Below are positions 23,946 to 34,590 of a DNA stretch of 64,000 nucleotides, piece after piece. The first letter of the stretch is position 1. Every line of letters starts with the position of its first letter. The position numbers and the translations under genes are program-made. Below the pieces are notes generated by a model that saw only the letters and a program-made list of their open reading frames with translations, searched no databases and had not been told where the DNA came from. This stretch comes from Brachypterus glaber (lineage: Eukaryota > Arthropoda > Insecta > Coleoptera > Kateretidae): assembly GCA_958510825.1 (NCBI GenBank), contig OY294044.1:101718893-101782892 (forward strand), given 5' to 3'.

Positions 23946-26900
23946 TTATCCGACGGATACATCACTATTCGAACCCAAATATTTCTTAAGATCTTTAACG
24001 TGCCAGTCTCCAATGGATTGACCGTTTTTATCCTGTAACACATAAACCAAATTTGACTTTTTACCTATTATCTTACATAACACGTACTTAGGCGCTAATT
24101 TTGACGCAAAATAATTTACTGCGCTGGAAAGAACTTTATTTCTTTTCCATACCTTCTCACCTATCGTGAACGTTACGTCACGCTTTCTAAGGTTATAGGC
24201 TCTTCTATTTCGCTCGTATGCTTCATGCAATTTAGTTTTTACATCCGCAAAAATGTCTTTTAACCCAACTAAATCCTTAAAATACATTTCCCGAGAATCC
24301 GGTTCCAACTCAACGTCTTGAGTGGACGAAACTTTGCCATAGTAAGCCCCTGTTAAAGGTACGATTCTTCCAAAATTGAGAAACGCCGGCGAATGTCCGT
24401 GGACCTCATTAACTGCGGTACGAAGCGCAAGACCTATTTTACCTATATTTTTATCCCATTCCCGGTGATTTTCTTTTATATAAGACCTTATCGCCGTTTC
24501 TACCGTTCGATTCTGTCTTTCTGTAGGATTTACTTGTGAATGAAATTTGGCATTGTACCAGATTTTTTGAACTTGATAGTCGTCCGCAAGCTTTTTGAAA
24601 GCTTTCCCAGCAAACTGAGTACCATTATCGACAATAATGTACTGCGGTACGCCATATATTAAGAACACCTGATTTTCTATAAATTTTATTACACCTTGAG
24701 CAGTAGCTGTTTTCAAAGGTTGTAAAAGTGTATATTTTGTGAACCAATCAGATACTACTAATAAATAACAAAACCCTCCATTCGATCTAGGTAATGGACC
24801 TATAAAATCTGTTGAAATACACTGCCAAGGGAAACTAATATTCTTTTCTTTACCCATCAACCCATGACGTGCATAATTCGGAACCTTTTGTTCAGCGCAA
24901 ATTTTACAACACTTAACATATTTCAAAATATCTGATCTCATACGTGGCCAAAAATATTCTTGTGATACCCTATTAAAAGTTTTATAAAAACCCATGTGAG
25001 CTGCTAAAGGATCATCATGACATTCTTTCATAACAAGCACCCTACAGAGTCTCGGAACCAACAACTTCCACTCTTTAATATTCGTTTTAATACCTAAATT
25101 AGAACGATCAAATTTATATATTTTATCTTCTACAATTCTATACTCTTTATATTGATTTGGACTCTTCAATATCTTTTCTCTTAATGAAACATAGTACTCA
25201 TCTTTACCATACTGTTCCGAATCAAATGATATTAAATTAACTGACGGAAATACTGGTTTTTCTGGTTCAACTTCTTCAAAAGCCCTACTTAATGCATCTG
25301 GAACTACTTGTAAACTACCCTTACGATATGTAATATTCATGTCATACTGTTGGAGTTTAACCGCCCATCTAGCAATTCTTCCTGTCGGGTCTTTAAAATT
25401 TGCTAAATACTTTAAACTAGAATGGTCTGTTATAACATTAAACCTAACTCCTTCAATATATCCCCTGAAACGATCAATCGCGAATAAAAGAGCTAAACAT
25501 TCTTTTTCACCGGTGCTAAAATTTCTTTCTGATCTTGAGAGAGTTCTTGAGGCGTATGCAATAACCTTTTCCTTTCCCTCCTGAACCTGTGTTAACACTG
25601 CTCCCAAACCTACATTACTAGCGTCACATTGTATGGTGAAAACAAGGTCGTACCTAGCACTGGTTAAAACCGGAGCTGAAACAAGAGCTTCTTTTATTTT
25701 AACAAACGCGACTTCAGCTTCATTATTCCATTTAATTGGTTGTTTCTTTCCTAAACCTTTCAGCAAAGCATTAAGTGGTGCTACTAACGTTGCAAAATTT
25801 TTTACAAACCGTCTGTACCATGAACATAACCCTATAAACCGTTTAATCTCTGTAGTTGTACTAGGACGTTTATAATTTAACATATCCTGTACTTTTTCTA
25901 TATCTGTGCGTAACCCTTCTCTATCCAAAACAAAACCCAAATACTTTAATGATTTTCTAAAAAATTTACACTTATCAAAATTTATTGTAAGATTAGCTTC
26001 TTTTAAAATACGATAAACCTCTTTTAGCAGACGTATATGTTCTTCAAAACTAGATGATACTATTATTATGTCATCTAAATATACAAAAATATATGGTTCA
26101 AAGGCAGCACCAAACAATTTATCCATCAATCGTTGTTGCCTTTGCGCCGCGTTAGCCAACCCAAAACACATACGATTAAAGTGAAATAGACCATAGCCAG
26201 GTACAGTGAAAGCGCATTTTTCCTTTGACCTTTCAGTCAGTGGAATCTGCCAAAAAGCTTTTTTCAGATCGATTGTAGAAATATATCTCGCCTTACCAAG
26301 CATACTTAAAATTCTATCAATTTTTGGTAATGGATAAGAATCCTTCTTTGTTTGAGCATTTAATTTTCTACCATCGAAACAAAGCCTATGCGATCCATCA
26401 GATTTTTTCACTAACAATACCGGACTATTATAATCGCTATTCGAAGGAGAGACTACCCCTTGTGCTAACATATCTTTTAATTCTTTAACTAAAATTTCTT
26501 GCATATACGGAGACATTTGGTATTGTCGCATTTTAAAAGGTTTGTTATCCCCAGTATCAATATCATGTTTCATTATATGAGTACACCCTAACTTATCTTT
26601 TTTTAGTTCTTTGAACAAATCTTTAACTTTATTAGCTAAATGTTCCTGATCACTACTTAACTCTAAAATTCCAAATTCATTACTAGAATTAATACTATTT
26701 ATTTCTACTTTATTCAAAAATTTCCAAGAATTATTTTCGAAACTTAGAGATATAGAAAATTGTTTCAAAAAATCTACTCCAAAAATAAATTCTGTTTGCA
26801 AAGTCGGTACTACTAAAATTTTTAAAACATTTACTGTATCATTGACTGTAATTGGTAACTCCACAAAACCTAAAACTTTTTGATGTGCCTTATCAGCCGT

Positions 26901-27257
26901 AGTTACATATGGTATACTACTATTACAAATTTCTAAATTTAAACTTTTAATCAAACTAATTCCCAAATTTCCTATAACTGAACAGTTAGCGCCAGTATCT
27001 ATTAATGCTACTATTTGCTTATTAGCGATACTTGCTTTTATATAAGGCCTATTATCATTTGGTAAATTTTCAAAAGGATTTAAATTTACTAAGGAAATTA
27101 AGTGATTTTTATAAAATGCTTTTACTTTTTCTAGCCAAATTGTCCAATTGAACCAATTGTCTTCGTAGCTACTAGTTATCTTACTATCAGGTATGGCCTT
27201 ATGAAGTAGTGAGCGTCGGCCGGGATTTCCCACTACTGCTCTACATTTTTTTGACAA
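23946..27257 (-). CDS. pol: Ty3/gypsy Pol polyprotein (PR-RT-RNaseH-IN)
   Basis: 1103 codons with no break. Protease: LIDTGA at residues 85-90 (catalytic Asp 87). Reverse transcriptase: roughly 230-440, with FGLANA and catalytic YLDD at 393-396. RNase H: TIQCDAS (~541), the ITDHSSLKYL block (~609). Integrase: HHCC finger (His 747, His 754, Cys 784, Cys 787) and DDE triad D817, D877, E913 with 35 residues between the last two. A GPY/F-type C-terminus follows. The frame opens at TTG 27257, directly after an in-frame TAA, and has no early ATG, so translation must enter by -1 frameshift from gag, which it overlaps by 25 nt. The RT motif CFDGRKLN departs from the commoner VDYRKLN. Confidence 0.96.
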   Translation of the reverse strand: MSKKCRAVVGNPGRRSLLHKAIPDSKITSSYEDNWFNWTIWLEKVKAFYKNHLISLVNLNPFENLPNDNRPYIKASIANKQIVALIDTGANCSVIGNLGISLIKSLNLEICNSSIPYVTTADKAHQKVLGFVELPITVNDTVNVLKILVVPTLQTEFIFGVDFLKQFSISLSFENNSWKFLNKVEINSINSSNEFGILELSSDQEHLANKVKDLFKELKKDKLGCTHIMKHDIDTGDNKPFKMRQYQMSPYMQEILVKELKDMLAQGVVSPSNSDYNSPVLLVKKSDGSHRLCFDGRKLNAQTKKDSYPLPKIDRILSMLGKARYISTIDLKKAFWQIPLTERSKEKCAFTVPGYGLFHFNRMCFGLANAAQRQQRLMDKLFGAAFEPYIFVYLDDIIIVSSSFEEHIRLLKEVYRILKEANLTINFDKCKFFRKSLKYLGFVLDREGLRTDIEKVQDMLNYKRPSTTTEIKRFIGLCSWYRRFVKNFATLVAPLNALLKGLGKKQPIKWNNEAEVAFVKIKEALVSAPVLTSARYDLVFTIQCDASNVGLGAVLTQVQEGKEKVIAYASRTLSRSERNFSTGEKECLALLFAIDRFRGYIEGVRFNVITDHSSLKYLANFKDPTGRIARWAVKLQQYDMNITYRKGSLQVVPDALSRAFEEVEPEKPVFPSVNLISFDSEQYGKDEYYVSLREKILKSPNQYKEYRIVEDKIYKFDRSNLGIKTNIKEWKLLVPRLCRVLVMKECHDDPLAAHMGFYKTFNRVSQEYFWPRMRSDILKYVKCCKICAEQKVPNYARHGLMGKEKNISFPWQCISTDFIGPLPRSNGGFCYLLVVSDWFTKYTLLQPLKTATAQGVIKFIENQVFLIYGVPQYIIVDNGTQFAGKAFKKLADDYQVQKIWYNAKFHSQVNPTERQNRTVETAIRSYIKENHREWDKNIGKIGLALRTAVNEVHGHSPAFLNFGRIVPLTGAYYGKVSSTQDVELEPDSREMYFKDLVGLKDIFADVKTKLHEAYERNRRAYNLRKRDVTFTIGEKVWKRNKVLSSAVNYFASKLAPKYVLCKIIGKKSNLVYVLQDKNGQSIGDWHVKDLKKYLGSNSDVSVG
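27205..27251 (-). promoter_or_regulatory. Candidate -1 ribosomal frameshift signal, gag-pol
   Basis: In element sense: the slippery heptamer A AAA AAT (27251..27245), read in gag frame as ...CAA AAA AAT, is followed by 7 nt of spacer and then a stem AGTAGTG / CACTACT (27237..27231 with 27211..27205), extendable by a G-T and a G-C pair, with a GC-rich loop. The pol frame is closed by TAA two codons before the slip site, and the gag stop follows within four codons. Heptamer, spacing and stem match known -1 frameshift modules. Confidence 0.8.
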
Positions 27258-28747
27258 TTAGAACAATCTTTTAAAAATACGTCTTTTTTTCCACAACGGT
27301 AACAAAACTTAGTCCTTTTTGCAAGACATTTACTAAAAACATGATTAATTCCATTACAATTATAACAGACTATTTGCTTTACTTGATTACTACTATTTAC
27401 TGTACTATTATTTTCTGAACTGCTATTTTTCTGATTTTTATTACTATTAAAATTACTGCTACTATTACTACCAAAAGATTTATATCCATTATTTCTGAAA
27501 TTTCTATTATAGTTACCATTACTATTATTATTATTTCTAAAATTGTTACTAAAATTACTATTTGAATTTATCTGACAACAGTGCCCTTCTTTACAAACAT
27601 TTTTACTACTACTTGCTTTATTTACACAACTACTTTCCTCTGCAAAACTACTATCTTGAGTTTCTACCACATTTACCCTAGGTACTGATTTCTTATAAAT
27701 TGCGTTTTTATTTGTTACACTTTTTTGTTTCAAAATGTAAGCTTCATCTAACTTTTTACAATACTTTCTGAGGTCTTCAATCGAGTTTACTTCTACTAAT
27801 GATAACGGAGTAAAATAATGTGGAAGTATCCTTTCCCTAATTGTTTTCAATTTTGTAAAATCACTAGGATAACGCAAAAGTCTCTTAAATAATGTCTCCA
27901 TAGCCGCTGTAAAAACTGAAATTGACTCATCTGGTTTTTGATACTTTGCCCTGATGTCATCCCAAGTATGATCATCTACACTAGCAGACAAAAATTCTTT
28001 CTTTAATAATCCTATTAACTCTGACCAATTATTAACTGAACTTTTAACTGACAAAAACCAAGAGAGCGCCGGCTCTTTAAATAAGTCATAAGCTGTTTTA
28101 AATAAAATTTCATCTGAGACGTTTCTACAAACTTTTAAATAATCTACTTTTTCAATGAACGAAAGTACGTCTCCAGTACCGTCAAAAGAAACACCCCATT
28201 TATAAACAGGTACAGGCTTTATAAAGTCCGGGTCTGATCTAGCCGAAGTATTAGCTGCTGCATGAAACGTTGTGTCATTTAAAGAAATTCTTGTCATATT
28301 AGTTTCATTGACCTTATTCTCATGCGCAGTATGAGCCTCAATCAAATCCGCCTCTAATTCTAAACAAGTGGCTTTAGAAATCTGTAAAAATTTTGTCCTA
28401 TCTGCTTCTTTATCCTTTACTTCCGGAAACCTATTTAAACGCTTATTTATGTGCGCTAGATTTGACTTTATACGAATGAGTTGAGAAATTGAGTACTCAA
28501 ACTCCTCAAGTTCTTTAACTAAAGTTTTTACAATATCAATATTATCATTAATAGCTTTTACCTCATTATTGAAATTAAACTCCGGATCGACATATTTATT
28601 GTCCTCCGTTTCCCTTGCTATAGCTCTACTCAATGTTTTAATTTTCGCATTTCTATCATTCCTAGCCGTTAAAGACCTAATACGCAATTCATAATTTATT
28701 TGCTCTACCGTCAAATATCTAAGATCCATTTTATTTAAATCTTCCAT
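27233..28747 (-). CDS. gag: Ty3/gypsy Gag
   Basis: 504 codons from a genuine ATG. The middle (roughly residues 185-300) fits the retrotransposon Gag capsid domain (W...F pattern around NNWSELIGLLKKEF). A long Asn/Ser-rich linker follows (~385-455). Nucleocapsid zinc knuckles: the first is canonical CX2CX4HX4C (C461, C464, H469, C474); the second, C482, C485, V490, C495, has Val in place of the His ligand. Gag coats the RNA and forms virus-like particles. It ends at TAG 27233..27235 just after the proposed slip site. Confidence 0.93.
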   Translation of the reverse strand: MEDLNKMDLRYLTVEQINYELRIRSLTARNDRNAKIKTLSRAIARETEDNKYVDPEFNFNNEVKAINDNIDIVKTLVKELEEFEYSISQLIRIKSNLAHINKRLNRFPEVKDKEADRTKFLQISKATCLELEADLIEAHTAHENKVNETNMTRISLNDTTFHAAANTSARSDPDFIKPVPVYKWGVSFDGTGDVLSFIEKVDYLKVCRNVSDEILFKTAYDLFKEPALSWFLSVKSSVNNWSELIGLLKKEFLSASVDDHTWDDIRAKYQKPDESISVFTAAMETLFKRLLRYPSDFTKLKTIRERILPHYFTPLSLVEVNSIEDLRKYCKKLDEAYILKQKSVTNKNAIYKKSVPRVNVVETQDSSFAEESSCVNKASSSKNVCKEGHCCQINSNSNFSNNFRNNNNSNGNYNRNFRNNGYKSFGSNSSSNFNSNKNQKNSSSENNSTVNSSNQVKQIVCYNCNGINHVFSKCLAKRTKFCYRCGKKDVFLKDCSNCQKNVEQ

Positions 28748-29559
28748 GATTAAAATTTTAATTTATTACTAAAATTTACTATCAAAAATCTGTCAAAATC
28801 TGTCAAAAATCTTTCGCAATCTCTCTTTAAATAGTCAATATTCTTTCTAAAAATATTCACTCTCAAAAATCTTTTGAAAATCTTTCAGAAATCTTTCAAA
28901 AATCTCTCGCAATCTCACTCAAAATTTGCAATATTTTTTCAAAAATACTTGCCCTGTCCGCCACTCTTTTTTAGATTCGGATCGGAACCAAAAACTCCAC
29001 GATTTATTCTCGCGTACTACTACACCTTTTTTGTTCACCCTGTATATTTCAGAATTTCACAAACTCAAAAAATCTCTCATCTTTCATCAAACTTTAATCC
29101 ATTCTATATATTTTAGAATTTCATAACCAAAAACCTCTCAACTTTATTTTCTCCTATATATTTTAGAACTAAAATAACTCACTGGCCAAACTTTTCTCTC
29201 TTTATTTTACTCTATATATTTCAGAATTAAAATAATCAAAACTATGCACCAAAATGTTTGCTTTTCAAAAAAAATTCTCTCTAACTTTTATTTTTACCCT
29301 GTATATTTCAGAATCAAAAATAACCAAAAACTGTACCACTGCGTCCAATACTTTTTTTATTACGATCCTATATATTTTAGAATTCGAATAAAACTCAAAA
29401 CTTTACCCTTTTGGTACTCTCAACCTATCCGTGGTTTCTTTTCTCCTTGTATACACCAAACTATTTTTTAAACATTGCACACCTATTGTTTAAATCAAAT
29501 CAACAACCATATCCAGTTTTGTCTAAATATCTTAAAAATATCTTAAAAATATCTCAAAA

Positions 29560-29598
<39 letters not shown>

Positions 29599-29656
29599 AT
29601 ATTTTTTTCACAAACTTCAAAAATTTAAAAGTTAAACTAGCTTAATCCCACGTTAT
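28748..29656 (-). other. Leader of the LTR element with iterated motif
   Basis: Untranslated region between primer site and gag. The + strand motif TATATTTYAGAAT (Y = C/T) occurs six times at about 29043, 29107, 29155, 29215, 29301 and 29371, each after a C/T-rich run, so the leader is built of diverged 50-85-bp tandem units. A 30-base T run lies at 29564..29593 (poly-A in element sense). Upstream, ATCTTTCNNAAATC-like pieces repeat at 28795..28920. Confidence 0.7.
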
Positions 29657-29666
29657 TTGGGCGCCA
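29657..29666 (-). other. Primer-binding site, tRNA-Lys type
   Basis: In element sense TGGCGCCCAA starts 3 nt (CAA) after the LTR and matches the 3' end of insect tRNA-Lys(CUU), as used by Drosophila gypsy. The match is then interrupted by ATAA and seems to resume with CGTGGG (29652..29647). Confidence 0.75.
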
Positions 29667-29669
29667 TTG

Positions 29670-31974
29670 TGTACCGCGTTTTCCTGTCTAGAATAAGTAA
29701 AAACTAAAAAATTATCAGGCGCTGCCCTGGTTACTTATTATAGAAAAGAAAATGTACGGTTGCGATCGGCTAACTGGCATCAGTACGGGCACAGGGGTTC
29801 ATGGATTAAAAATTATGATAATAAGCTTAGTTTAACACCTTGGGCGCCAGAATCTTGTAAACATACATGTGCTTGGCAGTTTATGTGTTAAGATTCAAAC
29901 ACATAAAAAATAATGTACTAGAATATTAATTATCTTTTACAGCATGTATAAACCTGAAAAATAACTATGATTTGAATAGATTTGTATATCTTGTGTTGAT
30001 TATAATTTAAACAAAAACTCAAATATGTGCTGTTACAATGTTTATTTAAAATGACAAGTAGACAACTTTAATTAATCATATTAATTAAAATAAAATTATA
30101 AATTACCAAAAGTATGGTGAAAAGACCCCATTGCGAAATATAAAAAAAAAATGTGGTGAACTACCCTATTGCAAAAATGTTAAAATATGTATACCAAAAT
30201 TATTATGGTGAATAACCTAAATAAAAACAGTAATATAAGGTATGTGTTAATAAGTGAAAAATAGTAATCTAGGCGTACGGCCCAAAGTTGCAACTTTGTT
30301 TACAAACCAACCTAGAATATTCATAATAAAATAGAGCACCTTAATAAATATTAAAATTTGAGAACTTGGATATTTTACCAAAAATAAATATAGTAAACCG
30401 CATTTTCATTATTTACACTAAAACTATAAAAACCTGTTAATTAAAGTTGTCCCTGGAACGACCAAATACGTTGTTCCACTCCCTGATGATGTACGTCACT
30501 GTGCAGAACATTTCCTTGTCCTTGCCTTGAGAACTCCTTACAAATTTGAACACGTTTGAAACTCAAACGCTTGAGGATCCATTGAAACGTTTGTAAACCT
30601 CTTGGCTTAAAAACGGTACTGCAATTTACTGAACATCTTGAAAAATCTTGAAAACTCTTGAAAACTAATGTGGAAAATTGAAGAACACCTCAATGAAAAT
30701 TGAAGTTAAAGTTGAAATGGAAAGCTTCGCCATCGATACTCGTAAAATTTGAGATAACGGTAACGTTGTAAAATATAAAAGCTTCACCAACAATATTCAT
30801 AAAATTTGGGATAGAGGTATCGTCAAAACATTCGAAGAACGTTAGAACAGAAATGGAAAAGCTTCACCAACAATCTAGAAAGAAAGAACAGCGACTTTAG
30901 AACTCAGCCATCGATATGAAAAATCGAAATCCGTAATTAGATTTAAAATAAACTTACCCAGTCCAAAACTGAATTAATTGGAGCAGTAAGTGCTGAATAC
31001 TAGAATACTCTGCAGCCTGAAGCCTTCATCTGTACGCCTCTAATGAAAATAAAGAAAACAACGTGTTAAACACTTGTAACTTAGGTAACCAAAAAGCGAC
31101 TTACTTTGAAAGATGAATATTGTGGAATTTCCATTAAAACTGCTTGAACTAATTACGTAGGATTATACTACACTTCATTACAAACTTATTGCAACATTTT
31201 TACACAAACATAAACCACGGATGGTTTCACAAAAATCAGATTCTGATTTTACGACCTGAACGCCATTGCTTGTCGTTTTGAAAAAGAACGCCACTCCCTT
31301 CAACTCCGGCAAGGTACAAAACTCCCCCCGTGGCGAAACTTGGAACTACGAACAACAAATCGATTTTGAGGGTAGGCAACACAAAAAACATCTATTCATA
31401 ATCCCCATAATACTTGAAAATAAAGAAAAAGAATACTCTAAATAAGTTTAAAATGCCTAGCCATACATCTAACAATCGTTTCATATGGTTTAAGAAATGA
31501 TACGACGAAAATAAACCAACTTGAAGTCATCAGCTGACCATGCAATGCATACTGTATACCTGAATGCGGGTAGAAGTAAAACTAACCTCAAAATTAGGTA
31601 AACAATCTTTGATAATGATTTTATCCGACTTCCAGAAGCTTTAGCTGTGATTAAAAAGGTAAGACTAGCTGAAAAACATCAGTAGCTAACTCAAGTACTG
31701 AATGTAGTAGATTACTAGACGTTTGTTATTATATTTTAGGCTATCAAAAGTAAACACCAAAAATAAGACAAATTCTGTAATAAAAGAAAAATGACCCAGC
31801 AAATGGAATCAAGGACCATCGCAAGACTTCCACAAGACCATACAATAAGTCTGTACTCAATCTTATATGTGCAAATAGAAAGAAATACTAACTTCTGAAA
31901 AAATGGTAACATCGTATGATTACGTGACACAGATCAGGTAATCTTTAAAAACAGTGGCAGTCATAACTGCTACA
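29670..31974 (-). repeat. 5' LTR of the Ty3/gypsy element
   Basis: 2305 bp. Upstream in element sense; it would carry the promoter. No sequence difference from the other LTR was seen in the parts compared. Confidence 0.95.
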
Positions 31975-31978
31975 GGAC

Positions 31979-32130
31979 TTTAAATTTTATAAAATTACAA
32001 ATACTAGGGCTGGTTATATACGAATTTTATCCATGCCATCTGTTTGATTTAGGGATTTTTAGGGCCCAAAAAGTACCACTTAGGGTTGTCTATATAATTT
32101 TTTACTCTAAGGGCGTACTAACCAGCACAA
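31979..32130. other. No gene seen
   Basis: Short flank of the LTR element. GCTGGTTA near 32010 and TAACCAGC near 32119 form a weak inverted pair. Confidence 0.3.
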
Positions 32131-32866
32131 CAGGAAACCAAAATACGTCTTTTTGACGTCAATATTTGGGTAATAACTGACCTACATGATGTCATATTAT
32201 GAGGTCTTGCTGTCGTCCCAGTGACGTGTATAAGTTATAGCCCAGGGACGTAACACTACTGACGTTAAAATAACGTCAGAAATATGACGTTAGAATAACG
32301 TGTTCCAATTAATAGTTATTTATGGTATGAAAGAAGATTTTGTCCATGAGAAAATTAACCCAAAAGGCTAGTGGCGGAGTGGGTTAATTTTATAGACGGC
32401 AATATTATATCAGATCCAATGAGGATTTCACAGGAAATTTTTTGCCATTACTACTACATTACATATCTGCTTTTGTCCAGTGAAAGGAATTTTCCACAGG
32501 CATAGAAAATCTATGTCTACTAATTCGTAGATGTACATCAAATTAGCAGGCTAACTATAGTCGCAATAGCGACTGAACAGTAATGTTCAGTTCACATAAT
32601 TCCTGAAGAAAGACTTTATAAAGACATCACTCTTTAATCAATATATTAGATTAAAATCTTTTTTTTAGTGGTAGAAAATAATATGTGGCGCCAACTATAG
32701 CCTCAGCATTAAATTGACGTCCCAGAGATGTGCAATTTTGACGAGGGCAAGATTTGACCAAAAACTGATGCCTTTTAGACGTCTGATATGCTACGTATGT
32801 ATGACGTCACGAACATGACCTAAAACTGACGTCAATAGTACGTCGGGGACGTCAACTGGTTTCCTG
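32131..32866. mobile_element. Inverted-repeat element rich in ACGT/TGACGTC motifs
   Basis: Ends CAGGAAACCA and its inverse. Inside, the tetramer ACGT occurs 15 times by my count in 736 bp, mostly as GACGTC or TGACGT, far above what such AT-rich DNA would give. No ORF. Confidence 0.55.
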
Positions 32867-32955
32867 GGTAATAGCACATCTCAACTTTTTTAAAACCACA
32901 TGTTTTTTCACTATATTTATTTTTTTAAAGTTATTATATAAACAAAATTTGTATA

Positions 32956-33861
32956 GAGGAAATGCGCCTAATTTCGGATGGTTTCCAAATTTCGGATAGT
33001 AGTGTATTTAAGATACTGTCTGCAAAGGTACACAGAAACCTACTTTTATGTGAAGCCAAAAGTCAAACTAAATCCGTCCTGTTATATGATAACGGTAGAA
33101 CTTCTCCCCTTTAAATGGCAGCACAAATCGTTTATATTGCAAATTGCAGTTTTGTGCTCAGTTGCATTATTATGCTTGTTTATTTTATAAATAATCGTTA
33201 TAAAAGTTCGTGATTCTGTCTTGGGTAAATTATGATGTTAGTTAAGTTGATCTACTATTCATAATTAAGCAATTTGAAAACGTAAACATTCTACAAATTT
33301 CTAATCTAAAAAGCAGAAAGTTGCCTAATTTCGGATAGACCATTTTTGTGCATTTGATTCCCAATTTCGGATATCCGCAAGGTAATTATTATTCAGGATA
33401 ACCAACCATTAATTATTTTTTTTATAATGATACAACAAACTAAGATAAACAATTTAAAAAAAAACGAAAATTACCTAAGATACTAAGATATTCGAAATTG
33501 GGAATCTAAAATTATAGTTCCTATAGTATTTCGTAGAAAATCGCTTAATGATTAAATTACGTCTTAAATGTGAAGAAATAACAAGAAACATAAGCAATGG
33601 GATCCAGATCTACTCTTGAAAAAATTTTTTCGGATATGTCCGAAATTAGGAGCCCTTTTTCAAATGCACAAAAATGCGCTGATTTTTTTTAACCGTGTTT
33701 TTTGGAAAAAATAAACTGTAATAAAATTGCTTTTATAATAAATCATGGTTCGCTATAATAAGTTGTATCTGGTTACATAAAAAAAATATCAAAAAGTAAT
33801 ACCGAGTATTAAATATTGAATACATTGTAAAAGGTATCCGAAATTAGGTGACTTTTTCCTC
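32956..33861. mobile_element. TA-flanked inverted-repeat element, copy 1
   Basis: Termini GAGGAAATGCGCCTAATTTC (left) and, inverted on the right, GAGGAAAAAGTCACCTAATT; flanked by TA on both sides (32954..32955, 33862..33863), the Tc1/mariner-type duplication. CCTAATTTCGGAT or its inverse recurs inside at about 33329, 33362 (variant CCAATTTCGGAT) and 33628. Nearly identical to 45720..46604 except for a ~21-bp duplication near the left end. No transposase. Confidence 0.75.
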
Positions 33862-34590
33862 TATTGTTGAGAAAGAGAAATAGAAAATAATCATAATCCC
33901 AAAACTTCGAAACCGTAGGTACTATTAATAAATTAATTTACTTTAATTTATTTTTAGACATTTTTTATTATATTCTTATCTTTATTAGTGTTAGGGTTAG
34001 TTTGTGCAGAAATTAACGAAGCTAACGAGAAATATAATTAATTTTGGGTCTATACCTACTGCGCTACTTGGTGATAATTAACGAACTAACTAGAAACATA
34101 AATAATTTTTTGACTACACTGTGCAAGCATAAGTATAATTGCGGCACTTAGTTATACATACGAATGACCACTGCGCATTGCGCAGTGTATACACTATGGC
34201 TACAGTCATAAAATTAATTATATTTCTAGTTAGTTAATTAATTATCCCAAAGAATGCACAAAATAGACATGAAATTATTAATGTTTATTTGTTAGCTTCG
34301 ATAATTTTTGCATAAACTAACCTTAATTTACAATTCACCTAATGATAAGCAAAAAACCAATTAAGACTAAAACTAATTATTTTCCATGATAACAAATAGC
34401 AGGAACACGTAAACAAATTAAAAATATTTTTTTATTATTAATAACTCAGAAATATAGTTATGTACTATTTCTATTTGATTCTAGAGAAATTATTATACAT
34501 TTATAACCGAGTTTATAACACAGTGCGACAAAATCGAGGTTGATCGTTTAGGTAAGGGATCTGTTAACATCATTCGAAAATAAATGTCTA
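33862..34590. other. No gene seen
   Basis: AT-rich spacer. The phrase AACGAA.CTAACTAGAAATATAATTA and its inverse recur (about 34013, 34080, 34207), perhaps an old small palindrome. Confidence 0.4.

Larger units (their letters stand above)
20808..31974 (-). mobile_element. Complete Ty3/gypsy LTR retrotransposon, minus orientation
   Basis: 11,167 bp. LTRs of 2305 bp at both ends begin TGTACC on the + strand and end in ACA; every stretch I compared between the two is identical. A 4-bp target duplication GGAC lies at 20804..20807 and 31975..31978. In element order: 5' LTR, 3-nt spacer, tRNA-Lys-type primer site, ~0.9 kb leader, gag, pol by -1 frameshift, ~0.8 kb noncoding region, polypurine tract, 3' LTR. 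Domain order PR-RT-RNaseH-IN places it in Ty3/gypsy. No env. Identical LTRs and uninterrupted ORFs mean a very recent, possibly active insertion. The LTRs are long for the group. Confidence 0.95.
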
